Below are positions 1 through 9,311 of a stretch of 33,479 bases of DNA, in pieces. The position numbers and the translations under genes are program-made. The stretch's first letter is position 1; the number at the start of each line of letters is the position of its first letter. Below the pieces are notes generated by a model. The model searched no databases. It worked only from the letters and a program-made list of their open reading frames with translations, and was not told where the DNA came from. This DNA comes from Gammaproteobacteria bacterium (GTDB lineage: Bacteria; Pseudomonadota; Gammaproteobacteria; HK1), in the NCBI GenBank assembly GCA_009937425.1, contig JAACFO010000034.1, positions 1-33,479 on the forward strand, given 5' to 3'.

Positions 1-1
1 T

Positions 2-646
2 ACCCTGTTCGGTTTTATCTCCATGGCAACGTGGTTCAGTGCGCTGGCCGTCGTTCCTCTTGGTAACGCTGTGGCGCTCGGTTTCACCGCACCGCTGTTC
101 GCCGCGGTCGCGGCCGTCATCGTATTGCGCGAGGTGATTCGCGTGCGGCGTATTACCGCATTGCTTGTCGGCTTCGGGGGAATGCTCATCATCTTACGCC
201 CTGGTGCGCAATCCATCGGTACCGGCGAGATCATGGTCGTCGTTTCAGCTCTTACCATGGCGCTGTCGGTAATCACCATGAAGATCCTCACGCGCACCGA
301 GCAAGTGGGAAGCCTGGTTGTTTATCAGACGATGCTCATCACCCCCATTGCACTGGTGCCGGCGCTGTTCGTATGGACGTGGCCGAGCGCCGGGATGTGG
401 ATCTGGGTGATAATGATCGGCGCAGTTGCCAGCACGGCGCACATGGCATTCACCCGCGCATTCTCCCTCGCCGATACCATGTACTTGATGCCCTTCGACT
501 ATCTGCGACTGCCCCAGGTGGCCTTCCTGGGCTGGATGCTGTTCGGCGAACCCACCGATATCTACACCTGGGTCGGCGCCGCCATCATCGCAGGGAGCTC
601 CATATACGTGGCCCATCGCGAGGCGAAGGTGCGTGCGCAGCGCTGA
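2..646 (+). CDS. EamA/DMT-family inner-membrane transporter, 5' end missing
   Basis: This is the C-terminal part of a drug/metabolite-transporter superfamily (EamA) permease. The reading frame is open from base 2, so the gene begins upstream of the window; the ATG at 23 is internal. About 214 residues remain of a usual 280-310. Successive hydrophobic segments can be seen (around VVPLGNAVALGFTAPLF, LLVGFGGMLIIL, MVVVSALTMALSVITM, TPIALVPALFVW, WIWVIMIGAVASTAHMAF and VGAAIIAGSSIYV), separated by short charged loops. The phrase GFGGMLIILRPG and the late RAFSLADTMYLMPFDYLRLP region are typical of EamA repeats. The last helix is followed by a short basic tail (HREAKVRAQR). The substrate cannot be read from the sequence. 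The membrane fusion protein gene follows within 11 bases. An EamA transporter of the same superfamily also lies at 30701-31606. Confidence 0.85.
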   Translation, partial: TLFGFISMATWFSALAVVPLGNAVALGFTAPLFAAVAAVIVLREVIRVRRITALLVGFGGMLIILRPGAQSIGTGEIMVVVSALTMALSVITMKILTRTEQVGSLVVYQTMLITPIALVPALFVWTWPSAGMWIWVIMIGAVASTAHMAFTRAFSLADTMYLMPFDYLRLPQVAFLGWMLFGEPTDIYTWVGAAIIAGSSIYVAHREAKVRAQR

Positions 647-656
647 ACGTGGCATC

Positions 657-1769
657 ATGACGCGAGTTGATCGAGGACCTGAAGCAGTGCCGGGATTTCG
701 TTACACCGCATGGGTTGCCATCGCCGTTTGCCTTGGCGTGGCCATCCCGTGGCCGGGCCAGGCGGACCCGGTGGTGCCGGTGGAGGTGGCCCGCGCACAG
801 CTCACCCCGGTGGTTCTGGAGATCCCGTTAACGGGCACCGTCACCGCCCGCGACCATGCCTCGCTTTCGTCCAGGGTAAGCGGTCTGGTCTCGGCGGTTC
901 ACGTGACCGCCGGCGACCGAGTGGACAAGGGCGCACTGTTGCTGTCCCTGGATCCGACCCTGGAGAAACTCGCACTCATGGAAGCCAAGGCAGCGTCGGC
1001 GGAGGCTCAGGCCACCCTCGACGAAGCCCGCCGGCGCCGGGACGAGGCGCGCAGGCTGGGACCAAAGAAAGGTATTCCCGAGACCGAGATCCGTGCCGCC
1101 GAGGCGGAGCTGAAAATCGAAGAGGCCAAGCTCGAGCGCCTGCATACGGCGGAACGCTACAAGCACGAGTTGATCGCGCGCCACGACGTGTATGCACCGT
1201 TCCCCGGAGTAGTCGCCAGGCGTCTCGCGGAAGAAGGCGAGTGGGTGGATACGGGCACACCGGTGCTGGAGTTGGTGGGCACCGAGAACCTGCGCCTGGA
1301 TCTACGCGTACCCCAGGAACACTACCCATACATCGACAGCAACGCGCGAGTCAGCGTGCGACTCGATGCCATGCCGTCACGGAGCATTGATGGGCGCATC
1401 AGCGCCAAGGTTCCGCTAAGCGATTCCAGTTCGCGCACCTTTTTGCTGCGTGTGCAGCTTGCCGATGGTGATCAGGACGTTACCTCCGGCATGTCGGCAC
1501 AGGCCCGGCTGCGGATCCCCGGAACCGAGCGCGTGCTGACGGTGCCCCGGGACGCGATACTGCGCGATCCCTATGGTGCGAGCCGCGTGTGGGCGCTCAA
1601 GGATGTGGACGGTGCACCGGTTGCCACTCAGCACACGGTGGAAGTGGGGCGCAGCTTCGATGGTAATACGGAGCTTCGCGATGGCCTGGAGCCCGGCGCC
1701 CGGGTCGTCATTCGCGGTAACGAGACCCTGCGGGAAGGCCAACCCGTGCGGATCGTAAAGGCACATTGA
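657..1769 (+). CDS. RND efflux periplasmic adaptor (membrane fusion protein)
   Basis: This adaptor would link an inner-membrane RND pump to an outer-membrane channel. I prefer the ATG at 657 (370 residues); a GTG at 633 in the same frame would overlap the upstream gene and neither start has a strong ribosome site. An N-terminal hydrophobic stretch (WVAIAVCLGVAIPW) followed by GQA-DP looks like a signal peptide. Next come the first half of a lipoyl-like domain (SSRVSGLVSAVHVTAGDRV), a charged alpha-helical hairpin rich in Ala, Glu and Arg, and the second lipoyl half (YAPFPGVVARRLAEEGEWV). The C-terminal beta-barrel and membrane-proximal domains contain GMSAQARLRIPG and VPRDAILRD. The permease gene starts 16 bases after the stop, so the two are almost certainly co-transcribed. 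No outer-membrane factor is encoded in the window. Confidence 0.9.
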   Translation: MTRVDRGPEAVPGFRYTAWVAIAVCLGVAIPWPGQADPVVPVEVARAQLTPVVLEIPLTGTVTARDHASLSSRVSGLVSAVHVTAGDRVDKGALLLSLDPTLEKLALMEAKAASAEAQATLDEARRRRDEARRLGPKKGIPETEIRAAEAELKIEEAKLERLHTAERYKHELIARHDVYAPFPGVVARRLAEEGEWVDTGTPVLELVGTENLRLDLRVPQEHYPYIDSNARVSVRLDAMPSRSIDGRISAKVPLSDSSSRTFLLRVQLADGDQDVTSGMSAQARLRIPGTERVLTVPRDAILRDPYGASRVWALKDVDGAPVATQHTVEVGRSFDGNTELRDGLEPGARVVIRGNETLREGQPVRIVKAH

Positions 1770-1785
1770 GGACGACAACAGCGCC

Positions 1786-4700
1786 ATGTTCGAAGCGATT
1801 CTGAAACGCGGTCTGCTCCTTACCATCACGGTACTCGTTGTGTGCGTGCTCGGCATGATCGCGGTGCTGCGCATACCAGTGCAGATGATTCCCGATCTCG
1901 AGGTACGTACCGTTACCGTGCGTACCAAGTGGCCGGGCGCGACGCCTCAGGATGTCGAGAAAGAGATCCTGGTCGAACAGGAAGAATTCTTACGCAACGT
2001 CCCCGGCCTGCAACGCATGATTTCGACTGCGGAAACCGGTTACGCGCGCATTGCACTCGAATTTCCCTTCGGCGTCGATATCAACGAAACACTGATTCGC
2101 GTGAACAACGCGTTGAGTCAGGTATCGTCCTATCCGATAACCGTGCGCGAACCGCGCATTTACGCGTCGTCATTCTCCAGTAACTCATTCATGTACTTTC
2201 GCGTCGCACCACTTCCCGGAAATCCCCGCGGCGTGGACATGGACATGATCCGCGACTACGTGGAAGACAATGTGCGTACCCGCATGGAACGCGTGCGCGA
2301 CGTCTCGGAAGTGCGGGTTTATGGCGGCGCCGAGCGCCAGGTGCAGATCCGAGTGGATGCCGCGCGGCTGGCCGAGCGCGGACTCACCCTCAGCGACGTG
2401 CGCGCCGCTGTTCGTGCTCGCAACCGTGACGTCTCCGGGGGCGACATCGAAAGCGGCAAACGGCGCTATCTCCTGCGTACCGTGGGCCGCTTCGACAGTG
2501 TCGAATCCCTCGAAGAGCTCGTGCTCAATCGCAGCGGCGACGCGATTACCAGGCTCGGCGATATCGCCGATGTACGACTCGATCACTACGAGATTCAGTC
2601 CAGATCCTACGTCAACGGCAAACCCGTGCTCAGCTTGGCGGTGCGTCGGGAAACCGGCGCCAACGTGATCGCCATCAAGAAAGCAATGCTGCCGGTGATG
2701 GACGCGATTAACCGCGAGGTCCTCGAGCCCGCCGGGATGCAACTCACGCTCAACGCCGACGACGTGGGCTACGTACAGGCATCCATAGCGAATGTCTGGA
2801 CGAATCTCCTCATCGGCGCGGTGTTCGCGACGCTGGTGATGTACTTGTTCATGCGTTCTGCCAGAACGACGGCGCTCGGCATAGTCGGTATCCCGATTTG
2901 CACCATAGCCGCGTTCATCGGGCTGGTTATTGCCGGTCGAACGGTCAACGTCATCTCGCTGGCCGGGGTTGCCTTCGCCATTGGCATGACGCTGGACAAC
3001 ACCATTGTCGTGCTGGAGAGCATCGTGCTCGAGCGCCGCCGCGGGCTGGCGCGGTTCGCCGCCGCGCTCGCCGGCGTCAAGCGCGTGTGGCCGGCCGTGC
3101 TCGCCTCGACCCTCACCACGGTGCTGGTGTTCGCACCAGTGCTGTTCATACAGGAAGAGGCGGGCCAGCTGTACTCCGACATCGCCATTGCGGTTTCGGC
3201 GTCAATACTCGCTTCGATGCTGATCGCTATTACCGTGGTGCCGACGGCGAGCGCCAGAGTACTGCCCGAAAAAACAGCTGCCGCAACACGCGACGGCCCC
3301 CTGCGCCGCTCGGCGTTGGCTGCCGTCGACTGGCTGATGGCGGGTCCGGTACGGCGAGTCGTCGTCATCACCGGAACCGTCGTCGCCAGTTTGCTGGTCA
3401 TTGTTCTGTTGACGCCGCCCGCGGAGTATCTTCCCGAAGGCGAGGAGCCAAAAATCTTCGCTACCATGTCACCACCACCCGGTTACAACCTCGACGAGAT
3501 GGCGAAGGTCGCCGACGAAGTCGAAAGGTATTTTCTGCCCTTCGTGGACGACGATCCGGAGCGTTTTATCCGCGGGGACAGCAAGGTGCCGGCCATCAAA
3601 TATTTTTATCTGCGCGTCGAGCCGGGGCGCATTCGCATCATCGCCGAAGCCGTGGAACCCCGCGACATTGATCAACTGATGGACACCATCACCGACAAGT
3701 ATCGGGAGTACGCGGGAATGCGGGCGTTCGCGACGCGAGGCTCCATCATTTCCAGTAACAATGGTGGCACCCGCGCCATCAATCTGGATATTTCCGGTCC
3801 GCGACTGGATGACATCTATGCCACGACGCTGGCCGCCTACCGCCAGGCAGGGGAGTTGTTCGACAAACCGCGGCTGCGTGCCGACCCGGCAACACTGTCG
3901 CTGGCTCAGCCCCTGGTGGAAGTGCGCCCGCGCTGGGCGCGGGCCGCCGAACTCGGTATCAGCGCGGATGAGCTCGGCTACACCGTTGCGGCACTCACCG
4001 ATGGCGCCTATGTGGACGAGTTCTTCCTCGACGACGAGAAGATCGATGTTTACCTCTACGGCGCAACCGGCAGTGTCAGGAATCTGGAGGACATCGGCCG
4101 GTTGCCGGTGTATACGCCTCAGGGCACCGTACTACCCTTGAGTTCTATCGCGGACGTCGTCGAGACCGTGGATACCGACAAGGTGCGCCGCGTGGACGGC
4201 AGACGCACGGTCACGCTCAGCATCATCCCGCCGCGTTCGGTGGCGCTGGAAACCGGCGTGGAAATGGTGCAGCGGGATCTCATGGGCGCGCTTCGCAGTC
4301 AGGGTTCCATTCCCGCGGGCGTGACCATCGATATTACCGGCGCGAGCGATCAGCTCAACGCAACACGCGAGGCGCTGACAGGTAACTACGCCGTCGCCAT
4401 ACTCCTTATCTATCTGCTGCTGGTGGCCGTGTTCAGCCATTGGGGTTATCCGCTGGTCATCATGACCACAATTCCCCTGGGCATCGCCAGTGGCTTGGTG
4501 GGATTGTGGCTGCTGAACGTCATCGGCGCCGCGCTCCCCGCCATCGGACTTACGGCCATCCATCAGCCCTTCGACATGATCTCGATGCTGGGATTCCTGA
4601 TCCTCATGGGGGTGGTGGTCAACAATCCCATTCTGATCGTCGACCAGTCTCTCTACAACGTTCGCCACGAGGGAATGGGCGCACTGGAAGCGGTGCGCGG

Positions 4701-4962
4701 CGCGGTGCGAACGCGCTTGCGGCCCATCGCCATGTCCAGCATCACCACCATTTGCGGGCTCTCACCCCTGGTGTTCCTGCCCGGCGCCGGCACCGAGCTC
4801 TACCGGGGGCTCGGCGCCATCGTGCTCTTCGGTGTCGCCGGTGCAACCATCGTCACGCTTACCTTCCTGCCGGCGCTGACGGTGCTGGTGCTGCGGATTC
4901 GTGAGCGCCGGAGCGCCGCCTGGCGGCGTGCGCCCGGAACGGCTCCAGCTCCCGGGGATTAA
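1786..4962 (+). CDS. RND-family efflux permease
   Basis: This is a 1058-residue RND inner-membrane proton antiporter, full length for the AcrB/HAE type. It begins with the typical amphipathic helix and first transmembrane segment (FEAILKRGLLLTITVLVVC), then the periplasmic porter region starting IPVQMIPDLEVRTV. The transmembrane block around residues 340-500 holds the proton-relay helix GMTLDNTIVVLESI, with Asp404 followed by Asn405. AcrB has two Asp here, but an LDN/VDN version is common in other family members. The second half repeats the plan, with a periplasmic region (about 560-870) and a transmembrane block including YPLVIMTTIPLGIASG and MGVVVNNPILIVDQ. GAGG ends the preceding gene and lies near the ATG. 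It forms a pump with the 657-1769 adaptor. The substrate is unknown. Confidence 0.93.
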   Translation: MFEAILKRGLLLTITVLVVCVLGMIAVLRIPVQMIPDLEVRTVTVRTKWPGATPQDVEKEILVEQEEFLRNVPGLQRMISTAETGYARIALEFPFGVDINETLIRVNNALSQVSSYPITVREPRIYASSFSSNSFMYFRVAPLPGNPRGVDMDMIRDYVEDNVRTRMERVRDVSEVRVYGGAERQVQIRVDAARLAERGLTLSDVRAAVRARNRDVSGGDIESGKRRYLLRTVGRFDSVESLEELVLNRSGDAITRLGDIADVRLDHYEIQSRSYVNGKPVLSLAVRRETGANVIAIKKAMLPVMDAINREVLEPAGMQLTLNADDVGYVQASIANVWTNLLIGAVFATLVMYLFMRSARTTALGIVGIPICTIAAFIGLVIAGRTVNVISLAGVAFAIGMTLDNTIVVLESIVLERRRGLARFAAALAGVKRVWPAVLASTLTTVLVFAPVLFIQEEAGQLYSDIAIAVSASILASMLIAITVVPTASARVLPEKTAAATRDGPLRRSALAAVDWLMAGPVRRVVVITGTVVASLLVIVLLTPPAEYLPEGEEPKIFATMSPPPGYNLDEMAKVADEVERYFLPFVDDDPERFIRGDSKVPAIKYFYLRVEPGRIRIIAEAVEPRDIDQLMDTITDKYREYAGMRAFATRGSIISSNNGGTRAINLDISGPRLDDIYATTLAAYRQAGELFDKPRLRADPATLSLAQPLVEVRPRWARAAELGISADELGYTVAALTDGAYVDEFFLDDEKIDVYLYGATGSVRNLEDIGRLPVYTPQGTVLPLSSIADVVETVDTDKVRRVDGRRTVTLSIIPPRSVALETGVEMVQRDLMGALRSQGSIPAGVTIDITGASDQLNATREALTGNYAVAILLIYLLLVAVFSHWGYPLVIMTTIPLGIASGLVGLWLLNVIGAALPAIGLTAIHQPFDMISMLGFLILMGVVVNNPILIVDQSLYNVRHEGMGALEAVRGAVRTRLRPIAMSSITTICGLSPLVFLPGAGTELYRGLGAIVLFGVAGATIVTLTFLPALTVLVLRIRERRSAAWRRAPGTAPAPGD

Positions 4963-4970
4963 TATCAGGG

Positions 4971-4998
4971 TTGCCTGGGGCCCCCGTTGCGCTATCAT
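4971..4998 (+). promoter_or_regulatory. probable sigma70 promoter of tRNA-Lys
   Basis: A -35-like TTGCCT (4971-4976) and a -10-like TATCAT (4993-4998) are separated by 16 bases and lie about 31 bases before the mature tRNA. The bases after the -10 are GC-rich (CTCGCCCC), as in stringently controlled stable-RNA promoters. The placement is by eye only. Confidence 0.55.
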
Positions 4999-5029
4999 CT
5001 CGCCCCTTCTCTCGCAGAAACCCACATAC

Positions 5030-5105
5030 GGGCCGTTAGCTCAGTTGGTAGAGCATCTGACTTTTAATCAGGTGGTCGCAGGTTCGATTCCTGCACGGCC
5101 CACCA
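5030..5105 (+). tRNA. tRNA-Lys (anticodon TTT)
   Basis: The 76 bases fold as a complete cloverleaf. The acceptor arm GGGCCGT (5030-5036) pairs with ACGGCCC (5095-5101). The D arm is GCTC/GAGC around AGTTGGTA. The anticodon arm TCTGA/TCAGG closes the loop CTTTTAA with anticodon TTT. The T arm GCAGG/CCTGC carries TTCGATT. Discriminator A5102 and CCA (5103-5105) are encoded. The gene stands alone, and lies at the point where base composition changes from very GC-rich to more AT-rich. Confidence 0.97.
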
Positions 5106-5201
5106 GATAATCAACGAGTTACACAAACCCGACGCCTGTCTCCTACCCTCACAGCCGACCATCCTGTCCTCTTCGGATTCTGCGAGGCAGGAAAAGCGTC
5201 G

Positions 5202-5468
5202 TTATTTGAAACCCAGGATAATGGTTGCCCCGTCCTTGCCTGTTTTTTCGGCGTGCACCGTTCCGGCTTCGAATTCGCAGATATCGCCGACCCCGTAGGT
5301 GCTGGCGCCATTCTCCCACTCGAGGGTCATTTCTCCACTGACGACCAATCCAATAATGGAGCGCTCGTGAGTATGGGCTGGATCGTACAAGTGCGGCTCG
5401 AAGTCCTTGACCTTCACCTCTGAGTAGCCTTTTTCTTGACAGAGCGCTCTGAACTCGTTTTCGGTCAT
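5202..5468 (-). CDS. small cupin-domain protein
   Basis: This is an 88-residue single-domain cupin (RmlC-like beta barrel). The first metal-binding motif is seen as His32, His34 and Glu35 in DPAHTHERS, and the second as His72 in EAGTVHAEKTG. Between them lies the usual turn GEMTLEWENG and a GVGDICEFEAG segment. Such small cupins bind a divalent metal and act as isomerases, dioxygenases or ligand sensors; nothing here decides which. The ATG at 5468 is preceded by GGGAG seven bases upstream on the minus strand, which supports the start. It is convergent with the tRNA and divergent from the SDR gene, with 283 bases between the two start codons. Confidence 0.85.
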   Translation of the reverse strand: MTENEFRALCQEKGYSEVKVKDFEPHLYDPAHTHERSIIGLVVSGEMTLEWENGASTYGVGDICEFEAGTVHAEKTGKDGATIILGFK

Positions 5469-5751
5469 GGTTTTCTCCCTATGGACAATTGGTCGGTCGC
5501 ACGCCGTCCAGCGTCAGTCCCGCCGCCAGCAATGCGTCGAACAGATGATAGAGATCGGATGCGTTACGGTATCCCCCGACGCCCCGGCAGTATATACGCA
5601 TTCGGCGTGGGCATCGGTCAGGAGTTAGTCTCGCGCCCGCCCATGATCTCGTTGATGGCGGCCAGAGGCAGGGAGGAATACCATGGATTTGGTGACTATC
5701 TGAAGAACGTTGAGAAAAGCCGTTTTGGGTATTGATCGAAGGAGGAACTGA

Positions 5752-6519
5752 ATGTCGAAGGTTGTCGTAGTTACCGGCGCCGCGCGTGGCATCGGCCTTG
5801 CAACGGCGAAGAAATTTCTTTCCGAAGGCTGGCGGGTGGCTTTGCTGGATATTGATGGCAAGACACAAGATCTCGCGAGAAATAATCTAAACGAACCAGG
5901 TAATACCCTCGCCATTGAATGTGATGTTTCGGATCCCGATCAGGTCGCCAATGCGATCAAAGAAGTAGTGGCCAAGTTCAACCATATCGATGCTTTGGTG
6001 AATAACGCTGGCATTGCTGTATTCAAACCGGTTATGCAAACCAGTTTTGAGGAATGGTCGCGGGTCTTGGCAGTAAACCTCAATGGTCCGTTTATCTGCA
6101 CGCAGGCGTGCGTGCCGGCGATGCTGGCGCGCGGCGGTGGAAGCATCGTCAATATCACGTCGATTTCGGGTGTCAGGGCATCGACGCTGCGCGTGGCCTA
6201 TGGAACAAGCAAAGCCGCCTTGATGCATATGACCAAACAACAAGCCGTAGAATTTGGAAACCAGGGAATTCGGGTCAATGCCGTTTCCCCCGGCCCCGTC
6301 GATACGGCCATGGCCAAAAAAGTCCACACCCCGGATATCCGGTCCGATTATCACGACGCTATCCCCCTCAACCGTTATGGAACCGAAGAGGAGTTGGCGG
6401 AGGCGACCTATTTCTTGTGCAGCGATAAAGCCAGTTATATCACCGGTCACACTTTGAATGTGGACGGCGGTTTCGCAGCGACGGGAATTGGTTTGCCGAG
6501 TGTACGCAACATGGATTGA
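5752..6519 (+). CDS. SDR-family NAD(P)-dependent oxidoreductase
   Basis: This is a 255-residue classical short-chain dehydrogenase/reductase. The Rossmann cofactor motif TGAARGIG is at residues 8-15, Asp33 in LLDID suggests NAD(H) preference, CDVSD is at 58-61, NNAG at 84-87, and the catalytic set is Asn109, Ser137, Tyr150 and Lys154 (YGTSK). The C-terminal GHTLNVDGGFAATG is typical. A strong ribosome site (GGAGG, 5742-5746) sits just ahead of the ATG. The substrate, presumably an alcohol or ketone, is unknown. The gene is visibly more AT-rich than the operons on either side (one 60-base line near 5881 is about 43% GC by hand count), which hints at a different origin. Confidence 0.95.
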   Translation: MSKVVVVTGAARGIGLATAKKFLSEGWRVALLDIDGKTQDLARNNLNEPGNTLAIECDVSDPDQVANAIKEVVAKFNHIDALVNNAGIAVFKPVMQTSFEEWSRVLAVNLNGPFICTQACVPAMLARGGGSIVNITSISGVRASTLRVAYGTSKAALMHMTKQQAVEFGNQGIRVNAVSPGPVDTAMAKKVHTPDIRSDYHDAIPLNRYGTEEELAEATYFLCSDKASYITGHTLNVDGGFAATGIGLPSVRNMD

Positions 6520-6664
6520 TAAACGATTTTTTCATCCTCTAATGGCATATCCGCCACACTCATCAAATGGCTTTGGTAACCTGGCGGCTCGTCGCTGACG
6601 TGCACGTATCCTCCGAAGCGGTACAATCAGCTCTCCTGGATTTGATCGAACTCCGCAGCATGGG

Positions 6665-7195
6665 GTGGATGAATTGAAGAAGATTGGATTCATATTGCTC
6701 GTTGTTTTCGCGATTGCCGGCGTGATTCTGGCCGCTATGTTGATCTATGGAGTCGATCTGCGAAAGAAACCAAGCGTCGGCTCCGTCGACACCGAGTGGA
6801 AGCTGATCGGCACCGACCACAAGATTGCGGTGGACGCGTTCGACGACCCGAAAGTGGGGGGTGTGGCCTGTTTCATCAGCCGAGCGCGGATCGGTGGTGT
6901 AACGGGGTCACTCGGCTTGCGTGAGGATACGTCCGATGTGTCCGTCGCGTGTCGACAAGTGGGCCCGATTCGATTTCGAGAGCCGTTTGAAAACGGAGAA
7001 AGCGTCTTCAAGGAACGCCGCTCGATCCTTTTCAAGACACTGCAGGTAGTGAGATTCTACGATAGCGATCGGCGTACCCTCATTTACCTCGGGTACAGCG
7101 ACAAAATAGTCACCGGGTCTCCAAAGAACACGGTCTCCGCGGTGCCGTTGGAGTCCTGGGAAGGCCAGGCGCCCGAGACACCCTCGATGGAGTAA
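6665..7195 (+). CDS. creA: CreA-family protein, membrane anchored
   Basis: The 176-residue product matches the CreA family closely over its length. Features shared with E. coli CreA include the SVDTEWKLIGTDHKI opening, AFDDPKVGGVACFISRA, LGLREDTSDVSVACRQVGPI, a central VFKERRSILFKTLQVVRFYD block and YSDKIVTGSPKNTVSAVP near the end. Instead of a simple cleavable leader it starts with an N-terminal hydrophobic helix (about residues 6-28) followed by RKK, so it may be anchored with the domain in the periplasm. The biochemical role of CreA is not established. The likely start is GTG at 6665; TTG at 6674 is an alternative with a purine-rich sequence before it. It appears monocistronic. Confidence 0.88.
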   Translation: MDELKKIGFILLVVFAIAGVILAAMLIYGVDLRKKPSVGSVDTEWKLIGTDHKIAVDAFDDPKVGGVACFISRARIGGVTGSLGLREDTSDVSVACRQVGPIRFREPFENGESVFKERRSILFKTLQVVRFYDSDRRTLIYLGYSDKIVTGSPKNTVSAVPLESWEGQAPETPSME

Positions 7196-7215
7196 TGTCG
7201 CGCCGCTTGCGGGTG

Positions 7216-7268
7216 AACGCGAAACGAGGCTTCTCAAGAGATAAATGAGATGGATCAATTTTCGCGTT
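7216..7268. repeat. 9-bp inverted repeat in the leader of the DUF3604 gene
   Basis: AACGCGAAA (7216-7224) and its exact reverse complement TTTCGCGTT (7260-7268) are separated by 35 bases. They lie about 80 bases upstream of the start codon of the next gene. It could be an operator half-site pair or a leader hairpin; no T-tract follows, so it does not look like a terminator. Confidence 0.4.
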
Positions 7269-7350
7269 AGACGAATCCTGGTGGTTCATGAAGGACGAGT
7301 GCAATAATGGATCCGTCCCCTTGAGGTCGCCAATGACTAGGGAGAAACCG

Positions 7351-9288
7351 ATGACCAAACCCATCCTGGCCGTGACATTCCTTGTGTCGCTGATGATCGC
7401 AACGCCTGCAGCAGCGCAGGATGCGGGAACCGCCACAAAGCAAACCCTGTCCAGCGCCTACACCGGCAAGGTCTACTCGCCCTATGCGCACCGCAGCTTT
7501 CCTGAGCGTCCGCTGTGGGGTGACTCTCACCTCCATACTTCGCTTTCAATGGATGCGGGTTTGTTCGGCAACCGCCTGCCCCCCCGCGAAGCCTACCGGT
7601 TCGCGAGGGGCGAGGAAGTGGTGTCCTCCACCGGACAGGCGGTGCGGCTATCACGCCCGCTGGATTGGCTGGTGATTGCCGACCATTCCGACGGAATGGG
7701 TATGGTGGGCGACATAGCCTCCGGCAATCCGCAACTGCTGGCCTACGAACAGGGCGCGCGCTGGCACAAGGGGCTCGAGGAAGGTGGCGATGCGGCGGTT
7801 CAGGCGTCGCTGGATCTGATCACGACCTTCTCCCAGGGCAAGATGAACCCGGAGATGGTCGCGCTCTATTCGCCGGGCTCCAAGCTCTACAAGAATCTGT
7901 GGGAAAGGGTCGTCGCCGAGGCCGAGAAGTTCAACGATCCGGGTCGTTTTACGGCCCTTATCGGCTTTGAGTGGACCTCGCTGATCAAGGGCAACAACAT
8001 GCATCGTGTCGTTATCATGCGCGATGGTCCGGTGAGGGCACGCCAAGTGGTGCCTTTCACCATGACCGCGCCCCAGGGCAGCCCGGACCCGCGCGATCTG
8101 TGGAAGTACCTGACCGATTACGAGGCGAAGACCGGCGGAGAAGTGCTGGCCATCCCGCACAACGGCAACCTCTCCAACGGCATCATGTTTCCGCTGGAAG
8201 CGCAGTGGAACGGCAAGAAGCTCGACAAGACCTACGTCACCCAACGCGATAAGTGGGAGCCGCTCTACGAAGCGACCCAGATCAAGGGCGACGGTGAGGC
8301 ACATCCTTACTTGTCACCCGACGACGAGTTTGCTGACTACGAGACCTGGGCCATCGGCAACCTGGACGTCAGTGCCGCAAAGACCAACGATATGCTCGCC
8401 GGCGAATATGCCCGCGAGGCACTGAAACGCGGCTTGGCCATCGAGGCCGAATTGGGCACCAACCCCTACAAATTCGGCATCATCGGCGCCACCGACAGTC
8501 ACACCTCACTGGCAACCGCCGAGGAGGATAATTTTTTCGGCAAGCATTCCGGCTACGAGCCCAAGCCGGAGAGGATGAATCACCCGTTCATGCAAACCGA
8601 GTCCGGCACGATCACGGGCTGGCAAATGGTTGCGTCGGGGCTCGCCGCCGTCTGGGCCAGGGAGAATACCCGCGAGTCGATTTTCGACGCGATGCAACGC
8701 AAGGAGGTTTACGGCACCACCGGCCCACGAATGGTTGTCCGCATGTTTGGCGGCTGGGAGTTTACGGAGCAGGACATGAACTCGCGCATGCCGGCTGTTG
8801 TCGGTTACGAAAAAGGAACGCCGATGGGTGGCGACCTGCGGGTCATGCCCAAAGACGCAAAGGCGCCGAACTTCATGGTCTATGCGCTGCGTGATCCGAT
8901 CGGGGCCAATCTCGACCGTATTCAGATCGTCAAGGGCTGGATCGACTCCAACGGTAAAACGCACGAGAAGGTCTATGACGTTGCCTGGTCGGGAAACCGT
9001 ACCGTGGGCGTCAACGGCAAGCTGCCTGCCGTGGGTAACACCGTCGATGTGGCCAACGCCAACTGGACTAACAGCATCGGCGCTTCGGAATTGGCCACGG
9101 TCTGGGCTGACCCGGAATTCAATCCGAAGCAGAAGGCGTTCTACTACGCTCGGGTGATCGAGATCCCAACACCGCGTTGGACCACCTATGACGCCTTCCG
9201 TTTCGGTATCGAGCTACCCAAGGATGTGCCGACCTCGACTCAGGAGCGGGCCTACACCTCCCCGATCTGGTACACGCCCAAGTCCTGA
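7351..9288 (+). CDS. secreted DUF3604-domain protein
   Basis: From the ATG at 7351 the product is 645 residues, with a clear signal peptide ([23 protein letters not shown]), so it should be exported. GGGAG lies just upstream; ATG 7333 and the further upstream start would bury the signal peptide. The protein matches the DUF3604 family, which resembles PHP-type phosphoesterases: GDSHLHTS (His60, His62), ADHSDGMG (Asp111, His112, Asp114), a later [10 protein letters not shown] and GATDSHTS all look like metal ligands. The C-terminal region is beta-rich and ends [11 protein letters not shown], also usual in this family. The enzymatic reaction is unknown. It is followed by a hairpin terminator and then by the alpha/beta-hydrolase gene. 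Confidence 0.88.
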   Translation: MTKPILAVTFLVSLMIATPAAAQDAGTATKQTLSSAYTGKVYSPYAHRSFPERPLWGDSHLHTSLSMDAGLFGNRLPPREAYRFARGEEVVSSTGQAVRLSRPLDWLVIADHSDGMGMVGDIASGNPQLLAYEQGARWHKGLEEGGDAAVQASLDLITTFSQGKMNPEMVALYSPGSKLYKNLWERVVAEAEKFNDPGRFTALIGFEWTSLIKGNNMHRVVIMRDGPVRARQVVPFTMTAPQGSPDPRDLWKYLTDYEAKTGGEVLAIPHNGNLSNGIMFPLEAQWNGKKLDKTYVTQRDKWEPLYEATQIKGDGEAHPYLSPDDEFADYETWAIGNLDVSAAKTNDMLAGEYAREALKRGLAIEAELGTNPYKFGIIGATDSHTSLATAEEDNFFGKHSGYEPKPERMNHPFMQTESGTITGWQMVASGLAAVWARENTRESIFDAMQRKEVYGTTGPRMVVRMFGGWEFTEQDMNSRMPAVVGYEKGTPMGGDLRVMPKDAKAPNFMVYALRDPIGANLDRIQIVKGWIDSNGKTHEKVYDVAWSGNRTVGVNGKLPAVGNTVDVANANWTNSIGASELATVWADPEFNPKQKAFYYARVIEIPTPRWTTYDAFRFGIELPKDVPTSTQERAYTSPIWYTPKS

Positions 9289-9311
9289 ACAGGGAGTAGA
9301 TACGAAACTAT

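Noticed and set aside
5078-5105. tRNA 3' end as an attachment site with a repeat elsewhere
   Set aside because: No second copy of the tRNA tail and no integrase were seen in the window.
5161-5190. Hairpin between tRNA-Lys and the cupin as a terminator
   Set aside because: The stem is bulged (CCTG-T-CCTC with GAGG-CAGG), and no T-tract follows on either strand.
5436-5735. 99-codon plus-strand frame ending just before the SDR gene
   Set aside because: The end (EEYHGFGDYLKNVEKSRFGY) is protein-like, but the start is antisense to the cupin and the middle is low quality; I see no family match.
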